The translations under genes were made by a program, and so were the position numbers. Of a stretch of DNA of 64,000 bases, positions 9,104-16,459 are shown in pieces (position 1 is the stretch's first letter; every line of letters begins with the position of its first letter). The notes below the pieces were generated by a model. It did not search any database and was not told the origin of the DNA. It worked only from the letters and a program-made list of their open reading frames with translations. The DNA is from CAVYGN01 sp963796325 (GTDB taxonomy: Bacteria; Spirochaetota; Brevinematia; Brevinematales; JAOACQ01): positions 1,054,001 through 1,118,000 of the forward strand of contig CAWCLF010000001.1 of the NCBI GenBank assembly GCA_963796325.1. The letters run 5' to 3'.

Positions 9104-10045
9104 TCAGCGTTCGGGTCTTGCCAGAGTTCTCTGATAAAATATGTTGAATACCAGGCATATTAAAAATATAGTTACAGCCACGGCGCTTCCATAACCCAGA
9201 TCGAACTTGATGAATCCGAATTTGTAAAGGTAAGTGACCATCGTTTCGGCGGCATGAACGGGATCTCCCCTTCCCATAGCCCATATTAGGGCGAAAAACT
9301 GGAACGAACCGATTATCGACAGGAATATTGAAAAAATTATCTGCGGCCTTAAAAGAGGCAGCATGATGTACCAGTTAAGCTGGGTCCTCGTGACACCGTC
9401 GACGTAGGCCGCCTCGATCAGCTCGTCCGGAATGGTCTGCAAACCGGCGATGAATATGACCATATACAGGCCGAAGTATTTCCAGATAACGACAATAATA
9501 ATGCTGAATAAAACCATATGGGGGTCTCCCAGGAAGGAAAAATTCTTAAACCCAGGAATTAAGACGGATAAAAATGTATTCTGCAGCCCGAACTGCGGGC
9601 TGTAAATAATCTGCCAGACCTGTCCGGCTATGGGTTCGGATAATATGAAGGGCAGGAAAAATATTCCCCTGAATATAATGCTGCCTTTGAATTTCCTGCC
9701 TATAGCCAGGGCAAGCAGCAGGGCGACGGGAAGTTCGACAATAAGAGAAAGGATTACAATTAATATGTTGTGGAATACGGCATTCAGGAAAATACCGTCT
9801 TTCAGTATTTCAATGAAATTTTTCAGCCCGACGAAATTGGTGAGAGGTCCGAGCCCGTTCCATTTATACAGGCTGAAATATCCCCCCTGGATGACGGGAG
9901 CGATAACGAAAACAATATAGAATAAGACGGGAATTATCAGAAAAGAAGCTGCTGAAAAAAAGTCGGCTCTTCTTTTATCTGAAAAGCTTTTTTTTAAAAT
10001 GCTCACGTTTTTAATAGCTGTTATTTTTTTGGAATCTGTAGCCAT
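9104..10045 (-). CDS. Sugar ABC transporter permease, MalF/UgpA type (importer 2)
   Basis: This is a 313-residue inner-membrane permease. A short basic N-terminus is followed by helices from about residue 33 (FLIIPVLFYIVFVIAPVIQG). The EAA loop LIEAAYVDGVTRTQLNWYIM lies near residue 220. An AAAGGGG ribosome-binding site precedes the ATG. A large stem-loop separates it from the binding-protein gene upstream, and the next permease starts 15 nt downstream. Confidence 0.9.
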   Translation of the reverse strand: MATDSKKITAIKNVSILKKSFSDKRRADFFSAASFLIIPVLFYIVFVIAPVIQGGYFSLYKWNGLGPLTNFVGLKNFIEILKDGIFLNAVFHNILIVILSLIVELPVALLLALAIGRKFKGSIIFRGIFFLPFILSEPIAGQVWQIIYSPQFGLQNTFLSVLIPGFKNFSFLGDPHMVLFSIIIVVIWKYFGLYMVIFIAGLQTIPDELIEAAYVDGVTRTQLNWYIMLPLLRPQIIFSIFLSIIGSFQFFALIWAMGRGDPVHAAETMVTYLYKFGFIKFDLGYGSAVAVTIFLICLVFNIFYQRTLARPER

Positions 10046-10072
10046 ATAAACCCCTTTGTCTCACAACCGACA

Positions 10073-10143
10073 TTTCCATCCTTCCTCACCGGTTTGAAAA
10101 GTTAACTTGCTTGTCAAACCGGCGAGATAAGGACAGGATGGAA
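10073..10143 (-). promoter_or_regulatory. Large intercistronic stem-loop, importer 2
   Basis: Long, slightly imperfect inverted repeats (TTTCCATCCT..CTCACCGGTTTGA against TCAAACCGGCGAG..AGGATGGAAA) fill the gap between binding-protein and permease genes. No T run follows, so it looks more like an mRNA-stabilising or processing structure than a terminator. Confidence 0.7.
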
Positions 10144-10157
10144 AGTCTTAAAATCGA

Positions 10158-11420
10158 TTATTTCACGGCCGCAGCCATAGCGTCTTCAATCATCTGCGCG
10201 CATTCCTTGGGTGTTTTAGTTCCAGCGAAAATTCCCTGTACGCCGTCCAGCACAGCCGGAGCGACCGAGGGCGGTAGATACTGATCGTAATAAAGCTGGA
10301 AATATTCAGCCCTGGAAACCGCATTTGCTATCATGACCATATTGGGGTCCTTGAGCACCTTTTCAGCGCCGATAGCTGTCGGAATGGTTCCGAATACAGG
10401 CACTTCCGCCATTTCATTTTTTACGCTCGTGATGTATTTAAGGAATTCAACAGCTTCCTGCGGAGCATTCTTGCCTATAACGTAGCCGTTGCCGCCTCCA
10501 AGGACATCGGTCGGTTTTCCCTTTCCGCCTTCAACAGACGGGAACGGCATCCAGCCGACATTTTTGCCCAGGCCTTTCTTGTCGGGCGTATTGGCTTCTT
10601 CGTTGCCCGGCGCCCACTGGCCCATCAATTCCATTGCGGCCTGTCCGTTTCCTACAAGAGCAGATTCGTCGTTAAAGCCTGATCCAAGGAAACCTGTCTG
10701 GAACGGTTCCAGTTTTACGAGTTCCTGCAGTTTTTCACCCGCCTGTACAAACGGCGCGTCTGTAAACGAGCCTTTCCTGCTGTATGCTGCGTCAAAAGCA
10801 TCCTTTCCGCCGAGCCTGACCGCAAGATAAACCCACCAGAAATGGCCGGGCCATTTATCCCCTTCGCCTACGGCTATGGGAATAATTCCTGCAGCTTTGA
10901 TCTTTTTTACGCCGGCGATAAGGTCGTCCCAGGTTTTAAACGGCTTAATGCCGAGTTTTTTGAATATCTCCTTGTTATACCAAATACCGACACCGCCCAT
11001 ATCGTAAGGAGCGCCGTAATATTTGCCCTGGAAACTGTAAACTGCCATGGCTCCCTTTCCGATCGAATTGCCCCAGGCTGTTCCGACCACATCCTTTGTA
11101 ATATCCTTTAAGAGTCCGGCCTTAGCATATTCATTCATTACTCCGCCGCCCCAGCTCCTGATAATATCGGGCGGGTTGCCTGACTGCATCATTGTCGCCA
11201 CTTTTTGTTTATATGCTTCGTTTTCCAGGACAGTGATTTCGATCGAAACATTCGGATGCATCTTCATAAAATCATCTGCCATTTTTTGCCAGAGAGCCTT
11301 TTGATCATCCCTTACGTCAAGATGCCACCAGGATATTTTAACCTGATCTGCATAAAGATACATACCCGCTGCAATAAAGCAGCTTGCTAAAGCCAGCATA
11401 ATAATCTTTGCTGATTTCAT
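10158..11420 (-). CDS. Extracellular sugar-binding protein of ABC importer 2
   Basis: This is a 420-residue family-1 solute-binding protein with a signal peptide (MKSAKIIMLALASCFIAAGM). Typical features are KISWWHLDVRDDQK after the signal, the hinge motif YGAPYDMGGVGIWYNKEIFK and TWDDLIAGVKKIKAAGIIP. The AAAGGAGGG ribosome-binding site is optimal. It heads a five-gene operon: binding protein, two permeases, GH10 and GH3. Two sequences close to the xyl operator lie upstream (11545-11563 and 11635-11653), so xylose-responsive control by the LacI-type regulator at 11727-12731 is likely. Confidence 0.9.
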   Translation of the reverse strand: MKSAKIIMLALASCFIAAGMYLYADQVKISWWHLDVRDDQKALWQKMADDFMKMHPNVSIEITVLENEAYKQKVATMMQSGNPPDIIRSWGGGVMNEYAKAGLLKDITKDVVGTAWGNSIGKGAMAVYSFQGKYYGAPYDMGGVGIWYNKEIFKKLGIKPFKTWDDLIAGVKKIKAAGIIPIAVGEGDKWPGHFWWVYLAVRLGGKDAFDAAYSRKGSFTDAPFVQAGEKLQELVKLEPFQTGFLGSGFNDESALVGNGQAAMELMGQWAPGNEEANTPDKKGLGKNVGWMPFPSVEGGKGKPTDVLGGGNGYVIGKNAPQEAVEFLKYITSVKNEMAEVPVFGTIPTAIGAEKVLKDPNMVMIANAVSRAEYFQLYYDQYLPPSVAPAVLDGVQGIFAGTKTPKECAQMIEDAMAAAVK

Positions 11421-11544
11421 TTTTCCCTCCTTTTAATTGATGCGCCGCTCTAATGCGGCACTAAGGTTAGAAACTACTCGAAATTTTACCCTGAAATAAA
11501 ATATATTACATACTATCCTCCTTTTAAATTATTAAGTTCATAAA

Positions 11545-11563
11545 TATGATAAACGTCAACATA
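11545..11563. promoter_or_regulatory. Putative LacI-type operator, importer 2, site 1
   Basis: TATGATAAACGTCAACATA has TATG/CATA ends. It matches the reverse complement of the xylB operator at 15492-15510 at 17 of 19 positions. A minus-strand TTGACG overlaps it, so binding would block a promoter reading into the binding-protein gene. Confidence 0.65.
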
Positions 11564-11634
11564 TTTTATTATTAAGCATAACTTGTTGTTCTATCGATAA
11601 TTAAAAAATGTTGATGATTGTTTTATTTATCATA

Positions 11635-11653
11635 TATGAAATACGTCAATACA
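11635..11653. promoter_or_regulatory. Putative LacI-type operator, importer 2, site 2
   Basis: TATGAAATACGTCAATACA resembles site 1 (shared TATGA..ACGTCAA core) about 90 bp upstream of it, that is roughly 8.5 helical turns. The match to the xylB operator is weaker than site 1. A paired site could support looping. Confidence 0.45.
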
Positions 11654-11726
11654 TTATAATTTTATTAATGCAAGGTTGTCAATAGAGTGCGGCAATTTAT
11701 TTTTTATAACGGGAGGCCGGCATAAT

Positions 11727-12731
11727 TCAGGCGCTTTTCCTTATGATAAGCTCAACCGGAAAGATCATAGTTTGGGATGGAGAATCGTGATTTTGAATTT
11801 TATTGAAAAGGAATTCGGATGCGGTAAAACCCATATCGAACAAAGGCTGCCTGACAGTGCTGAGAGGAGGTTCGGTAAAAGCCGTAATGCTGATATCGTC
11901 GAAACCTATCAGGGCCATATCTTCCGGTATCCGTATATTTTCTTTTTTAGCTTCGGACAATGCTCCCAGGGCCATAAGGTCGTTGGAACAGATAAGCGCA
12001 TCCGGGAGTTTGCCCGAAGAAATGATGTTTCTCATAACATTCTGCCCCGACACGCTTGTAAAATTGCCTTCAAAAATACTGCTTTCATCGACAGGGATCC
12101 TGTAATTAGCCATCGCGCTAAGGAAACCTTTAAGCCTGTCCTGCGAATTCTGCATGTAAGGCCTGCCTTTAATGAAGGCAATTTTATTCCGGCCTCTTGA
12201 AATAAGGTATTCCGTAACCCTGTACATTCCTTCGAAATTCTCGCTGTCGACATAGCTTATATTTTTTCCCATCGGGCATTCGCCTATTATTACGCAGGGG
12301 ATCTTGCTTTTTTCAATTTCATCCATGTTCAGGTATCTCATGTCGGGGATGAACAGGATCAGGCCGTCTACCTTATGCTGGTAATAAAGCCTGAAATAAT
12401 CAACATCAGCCGAATCCTGCTTGTACGTTGAAAGAAGGATATCGCAGTTATGGGCCATTGTCGACCTGTCTATCCCCTGCATCAGAATGTTGTAATATTC
12501 CATGCCATGTACTGGAACATTGGGAGGTTCGGGGATTATTATCCCTACTGTATTGACCTTTTTATTCCGCAGAGCCTGTCCTATATGGTTCGTATAATAA
12601 TTAAGGTCCTTTACGGCCTGCAAGACCCTTTCGCGGGTTTCTTTTTTTACATAACCCTTGTTGTTTATCACTCTTGATACAGTGATAAACGATACTCCCG
12701 CTTTCTTGGCCACATCTTCCTGGGTTATCAA
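11727..12731 (-). CDS. LacI-family transcriptional regulator, probable xylose-operon repressor
   Basis: This is a 334-residue regulator. The HTH at the N-terminus (TQEDVAKKAGVSFITVSRVI) is followed by hinge helix and a periplasmic-binding-like sugar domain with GFDDISITAFTEPPLSTVRQ near residues 280-300. The preferred start is TTG at 12731, 5 nt behind GGGGAGGG, which gives the usual LacI N-terminus. A TTG at 12755 overlapping the xylA stop is possible but adds eight atypical residues. It is the third gene of the xylB-xylA-regulator operon, so it would be autoregulated. Operators at 15492, 11545 and 11635 are candidate targets. Xylose as effector is inferred from neighbours. Confidence 0.85.
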   Translation of the reverse strand: MITQEDVAKKAGVSFITVSRVINNKGYVKKETRERVLQAVKDLNYYTNHIGQALRNKKVNTVGIIIPEPPNVPVHGMEYYNILMQGIDRSTMAHNCDILLSTYKQDSADVDYFRLYYQHKVDGLILFIPDMRYLNMDEIEKSKIPCVIIGECPMGKNISYVDSENFEGMYRVTEYLISRGRNKIAFIKGRPYMQNSQDRLKGFLSAMANYRIPVDESSIFEGNFTSVSGQNVMRNIISSGKLPDALICSNDLMALGALSEAKKENIRIPEDMALIGFDDISITAFTEPPLSTVRQPLFDMGFTASEFLFNKIQNHDSPSQTMIFPVELIIRKSA

Positions 12732-12751
12732 TATATCCCTCCCCGGTATTG

Positions 12752-13888
12752 TCAATGATACAATTCATCGAAAATCTTCTGGGCGTTCACAACAGCGCCC
12801 CTGATCATATCTTCCGCTTTTGCGGTTTCCCTGTTTTCAAGCAGTTTTACAAGTTCTTTCTCTTTCAATACTCCGGCAGCCCTCTCGCAGGCTTCCCAGG
12901 AGAGTATGCTCCTTATTACCCTGTCGACTGCCTGGTCTTCGTTATCGTATGCTCTTGCCTGCATATCATGCCCCTTCCACCTGCCGTATGAGGAGTCACG
13001 GATCAGAGAAGCTACGGCTATGTTCATGCCGTTGATCCTTGTTCCATGATCGATATCGTACTTTCCCGGACCTCCGAGTATTATTCCGTCGTTGTAGCCC
13101 TGGCTGTTGAGATGCATATGCACAAGCATGTTATTGTCTATTTCCTCTACAGTATCGTAAACGATATCGAGCCCTATCATTTCAGAATGGCCGAATTCTT
13201 TATTGACCCCTTTCCTTGATTTTGCGAGTCCGAATTCCTCAATTATCCTGTTCCAGAAAACTATCGCGCTTGCAACGGTCGGTATCAGCATCGAGGGATG
13301 ACCTTCGTTGGGCTTGGGTTCGATAGCCATAAAGAGCTTTCCTCCAAGCTTTTCTTCATGAGAGCACAGCGCGGCGATGCTTTCCTTCAAATAGCGGTAC
13401 ATGTCCCGTACCCCGATCGTAGCCAGGTCGTAACCGAAAGATCCGTTCCATAATACGAAGGAAGGCGCTTTGTCCTCATCTTCATGCCAGGCTTTCCGGA
13501 GAGGTCCGTAAGCCAGTTCGAGAGCTTTGATCCCGTATTCGTTGGCTTCAGCCCTTTCCTTTGCATCAAGAGAACAAATCCCGCCGTATGCAAAATGAAG
13601 GTGAGCCCCGGGAGTTGCCATTGCAAGCCTGAGATCCGCATCGAGCAGCGCATCGGCAATTTCTGCAGCGGTTTTCTCATTATATTCGTTGTCATAATGC
13701 ATTTCAAAACCAAGCCTGATATTGCCGGGGATTTTCGGCGCAATTTTCTTTTTAATCAGCCCGATGGCATCAATTGTATTGAATACCTGTTTCGCCCATG
13801 ATGGCCTGATATCGCCGGGAACGAATCCGCCCTTTCCTGCATTGAATGTCCAGGCGCAAATACTGTGCAGAGATCTGCGTTCATCCAT
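12752..13888 (-). CDS. xylA: Divergent xylose isomerase family protein
   Basis: This 378-residue TIM-barrel protein shares xylose-isomerase landmarks. They are FEMHYD (H64, near the catalytic His), LWNGSFGYD (147-154), IEPKPNEG with E190, and NKEFGHSEM with E231 and H234. The segment that normally reads H-I-D-L-N-G-Q is HMHLNSQGYND here, so the metal-ligand Asp is His259. The following D-x-D pair is also altered. Its place between xylulokinase and a LacI-type regulator supports D-xylose to D-xylulose conversion; another aldose is possible. An AGGAGGG site precedes the ATG. The next gene starts 20 nt after its stop. Confidence 0.72.
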   Translation of the reverse strand: MDERRSLHSICAWTFNAGKGGFVPGDIRPSWAKQVFNTIDAIGLIKKKIAPKIPGNIRLGFEMHYDNEYNEKTAAEIADALLDADLRLAMATPGAHLHFAYGGICSLDAKERAEANEYGIKALELAYGPLRKAWHEDEDKAPSFVLWNGSFGYDLATIGVRDMYRYLKESIAALCSHEEKLGGKLFMAIEPKPNEGHPSMLIPTVASAIVFWNRIIEEFGLAKSRKGVNKEFGHSEMIGLDIVYDTVEEIDNNMLVHMHLNSQGYNDGIILGGPGKYDIDHGTRINGMNIAVASLIRDSSYGRWKGHDMQARAYDNEDQAVDRVIRSILSWEACERAAGVLKEKELVKLLENRETAKAEDMIRGAVVNAQKIFDELYH

Positions 13889-13903
13889 ATTACCCTCCTG
13901 TAG

Positions 13904-13923
13904 GCCGGGTTATATTACCCGGC
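13904..13923 (-). promoter_or_regulatory. Intercistronic hairpin between xylB and xylA
   Basis: The inverted repeat GCCGGGT-N6-ACCCGGC lies directly upstream of the xylA ribosome-binding site and may modulate processing or translation of the xylBA mRNA. Confidence 0.5.
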
Positions 13924-13946
13924 TGCCTGCCGATCGCCGGCATGTT

Positions 13947-15470
13947 TTATATTTTCGATATGTCGGAAAAAAGATCTTTCAACACGGGATACAGACTCCT
14001 GTATATGCCGTAGTATTTCATATATATTTCATGGCCTGTTTTTTCAGGGGTGTTCGTTTTCCTTGATCTGACTGCGGCTTTGCAGCCTTCAGCCACCGTG
14101 CGGTATATACCGGCCCCTGTTCCCGCAAGTACGGCTGCTCCAAGCGCCGGACCGGCACTGTCCAGGACGACGCATATATCCCTGTCGAAAATATCTGAAA
14201 GCATCTGTCTCCAAAGGCCGCTTCCGGCTCCGCCGCCTGAAGCCCTGACTTCTGAAGCGGGGCCGCTCATGCCTTCGATAATATCGAGGCAGTCCTTGAG
14301 ACTGTAAACCACGCCCTCCATTATTGACCTGACGATCTCTCTTTTACCATGTCTTGACGTCAGGCCGAAAAAAACGCCGCGGGCTAGCGGGTCGAGATGG
14401 GGGGTGCGTTCGCCCATTAAATATGGAAGATATATAAGCCCTTCGGAGCCCTGGCGGGCCTTTGCCGCCTCATTTACGATCAGTTCGTAAGGATCGACCT
14501 CAAGAAGTTCGGCCGTCCTTTTTTCCTCGATGCAGAAATTATCCCTGAACCATTTCAAAGAGAGTCCCGCTCCCTGCGTCACCCCCATTATATGGTATTT
14601 GCCCGGAACGGCATGACAGAACGTATGGACGCGTCCCAGGGGGTCGATTTTGACGGAGTCGGAATATGCGAAAACGACCCCGGAAGTTCCTATTGTCGCG
14701 GACACGATGCCGGGTTCAACTATTCCGTTGCCTATAGCGCCGGCTGCCTGGTCGCCCGCACCGCCTGCAACCGGAGTTCCTTTTAAGAGACCGGTATGTT
14801 CCGATGCTTCTTTTGTAATTTCTCCCGTGATTTCAGGAGATTCGTATAGGACAGGGAGAATATTTTCGTCTATATCCAGGCCGTTCAATATTTCGCTGCT
14901 CCACTTCCTTTTCGGAATATCCATAAACTGCATTCCGCTTGCATCGGATACGTCGGTAGCATAGGCCCCGGTCAGCCTGAACCTGATATAATCCTTGGGA
15001 AGAAGCAATTTCTTTATCCTGTCGTAAATTTCCTTTTCATGCATCCTGACCCAGATGAGTTTTGAAGCTGTAAATCCTGTTAGAGCCGGGTTTGCCGTTA
15101 TTTCAATCAGTCTTTTGCTGCCGATAACAGATGTGATGAAGCTGCATTCTTCGGAACTTCTCTGGTCGCACCATATTATCGCCCTTCTGAGGACTTCGCC
15201 GTTCCTGTCCAGGAGCACCGCGCCATGCATCTGCCCGGTCAAACCGACAGCTTTTATATCTTTAGGATCAACGGAACTTTTCGATATGGCTTCCATTGAA
15301 GTTTCACAAACCGCTTTCCACCAATCCCCGGGTTCCTGTTCCGCCCAGCCGCTTTTTTCCTGGTACAGAGGATATTCCCTGACGGAACTGCCGATCAATT
15401 TTCCATTTTCATCGGCAATAACAGTTTTTGTTCCTGACGTGCCTATGTCGATCCCCATCAGAAAAGACAT
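13947..15470 (-). CDS. xylB: Xylulokinase, FGGY family
   Basis: This 507-residue sugar kinase phosphorylates D-xylulose to xylulose 5-phosphate for the pentose-phosphate pathway. It has the N-terminal phosphate-binding GIDIGTSGTKTVI, the xylulokinase signature TGQMHGAVLLD, the catalytic-Asp region AGGAGDQAAGAIG and the ATP-side ASGGGAGSGLWRQM. Length is normal for the family. The ATG follows GAGAGG. It is first in the xylB-xylA-regulator operon behind a promoter with an operator over the transcription start. Confidence 0.92.
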   Translation of the reverse strand: MSFLMGIDIGTSGTKTVIADENGKLIGSSVREYPLYQEKSGWAEQEPGDWWKAVCETSMEAISKSSVDPKDIKAVGLTGQMHGAVLLDRNGEVLRRAIIWCDQRSSEECSFITSVIGSKRLIEITANPALTGFTASKLIWVRMHEKEIYDRIKKLLLPKDYIRFRLTGAYATDVSDASGMQFMDIPKRKWSSEILNGLDIDENILPVLYESPEITGEITKEASEHTGLLKGTPVAGGAGDQAAGAIGNGIVEPGIVSATIGTSGVVFAYSDSVKIDPLGRVHTFCHAVPGKYHIMGVTQGAGLSLKWFRDNFCIEEKRTAELLEVDPYELIVNEAAKARQGSEGLIYLPYLMGERTPHLDPLARGVFFGLTSRHGKREIVRSIMEGVVYSLKDCLDIIEGMSGPASEVRASGGGAGSGLWRQMLSDIFDRDICVVLDSAGPALGAAVLAGTGAGIYRTVAEGCKAAVRSRKTNTPEKTGHEIYMKYYGIYRSLYPVLKDLFSDISKI

Positions 15471-15491
15471 AAAAACCTCTCATTTTCACTA

Positions 15492-15510
15492 TATGTTAAC
15501 GTTTAACATA
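15492..15510. promoter_or_regulatory. LacI-type operator in front of xylB
   Basis: TATGTTAACGTTTAACATA has perfect 8-bp inverted arms around CGT, the usual form of a LacI/GalR-family site. It lies a few bases downstream of the -10 box, over the expected start point, so a bound repressor would block xylBA transcription. Confidence 0.8.
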
Positions 15511-15513
15511 AAA

Positions 15514-15542
15514 ATATTATAATGCAAATTAAAGAAAGTCAA
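15514..15542 (-). promoter_or_regulatory. xylB promoter
   Basis: On the minus strand TTGACT (15542-15537) is followed by overlapping candidates TATAAT (15521-15516, spacing 15) and TAATAT (15519-15514, spacing 17). The operator begins 4 nt downstream. Confidence 0.7.
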
Positions 15543-15587
15543 GAACAGGCAGGAAATTCTTCCGGCCGCTGCGGATCCCGTCAGGAT

Positions 15588-16247
15588 TTATAGAAGCTCG
15601 ATGAAAAAATTAAGGAGTTCCATGGGATTCTCGATAAGCGCTTTTGCTCCGTTTTCAATAAGTTCCTCTCTGTCCCGGAACCCCCAGAGGGCGCCGACCC
15701 CGAACATCCCTGCCGCACCGGCAGTTTTCATATCAATACCCGAATCGCCTAAAAAAATAAATTCATGAGGAGGGATTCCGAGTTTTCCTGAAATCGAGAG
15801 TGCGCCCGACGGGTCCGGTTTAAGGGGCGCCCCCTTTTTCCCGCCGGCTATAATATCGAAATATTTCCCGGTAAGAAATTTCCTGACAATCAAACGCGAG
15901 AATCCTTCAGGTTTGTTTGAGAGTACGGCAAGCCTGACTCGCCGTTCCCGCAGAGTCGAAAGGAGTTCTGCAATTCCCGGATAAAGGCCGGTTTTAATGG
16001 AAAAATTGATCCGGTATTCATGCCTCATCATCGACAGCCCTTTAAGGATCGTCTTTTCGTCTGTTCCGTGAGGAAGGCTCCGCCTGACAAGGGTAATCAT
16101 ACCTTCGCCGACCAGGTACCTGAATTCTCCAGGCGTATGCGTCGGGAAACCGAGCTTTTCGAGCACCCTGTTCATAGCATCGCTCAAATCCCCGATCGTA
16201 TCGAAGAGAGTACCGTCGAGATCGAAAATAACGGCTCTATAACCCAT
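15588..16247 (-). CDS. HAD-family phosphatase, phosphoglycolate-phosphatase-like
   Basis: This 219-residue cytoplasmic hydrolase has motif I FDLDGTLFDT (nucleophile Asp at about 9), motif II LAVLSNKP near 109 and motif III/IV KPDPSGAL..FLGDSGIDMKTA near 142-172. A helical cap lies between motifs I and II, the Gph/PGMB layout. It would remove phosphate from a small molecule; phosphoglycolate is the family default, not proven. It lies upstream of xylB on the same strand, but xylB has its own promoter, so it need not belong to the xyl operon. Confidence 0.85.
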   Translation of the reverse strand: MGYRAVIFDLDGTLFDTIGDLSDAMNRVLEKLGFPTHTPGEFRYLVGEGMITLVRRSLPHGTDEKTILKGLSMMRHEYRINFSIKTGLYPGIAELLSTLRERRVRLAVLSNKPEGFSRLIVRKFLTGKYFDIIAGGKKGAPLKPDPSGALSISGKLGIPPHEFIFLGDSGIDMKTAGAAGMFGVGALWGFRDREELIENGAKALIENPMELLNFFIELL

Positions 16248-16260
16248 ACGCTACCCCTAC

Positions 16261-16380
16261 GTCAGTCAGCAGTCAACAGTCGTCAGTCAACAGTCAACAG
16301 TCAATAGTCGGCAGTCAAACTTTCACCTATTGATTGCTGAATACTTTTGACTGTCTGCTGCCGGCAATCCGCTGATTCAG
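16261..16380. repeat. Heptad-palindrome repeat, copy 1
   Basis: The left arm is a run of AGTC-based heptads (CAGTCAACAGTC repeated with variation). After a spacer, GACT-based complements (TTTTGACTGTCTGCTG) form the other arm, so the whole can fold as an imperfect hairpin. It lies between the divergent HAD and aminotransferase genes. Confidence 0.85.
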
Positions 16381-16459
16381 GTTCATTTTATCCGATTGTT
16401 TTAATTATCTCAAAAATAATTTATAATTAAAATATTTTTATTTTTACAGGTACTGTTGT

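Larger units (their letters stand above)
11421..11726. other. AT-rich control region between regulator gene and importer 2
   Basis: No gene fits this 306-bp stretch between the end of the LacI-type regulator and the importer. It holds two operator-like 19-mers and minus-strand TTGACG hexamers inside them. It also holds an AAAAGGAGG site followed by an ATG-TAA start-stop pair (11511-11506). The -10 boxes are weak, so the transcription start cannot be fixed. Confidence 0.6.

Noticed and set aside
8754..9284. 176-codon minus-strand frame across two permease genes
   Set aside because: Same strand but a different frame from two well-supported permeases; composition is that of a shifted frame.
11676..12200. 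174-codon plus-strand frame
   Set aside because: Antisense to the LacI-type regulator, which has a complete domain set and a ribosome-binding site.
16261..16380. CRISPR array appearance of the AGTC repeats
   Set aside because: The unit is only seven bases with no unique spacers, the second half is complementary rather than repeated, and no cas gene is in the window.
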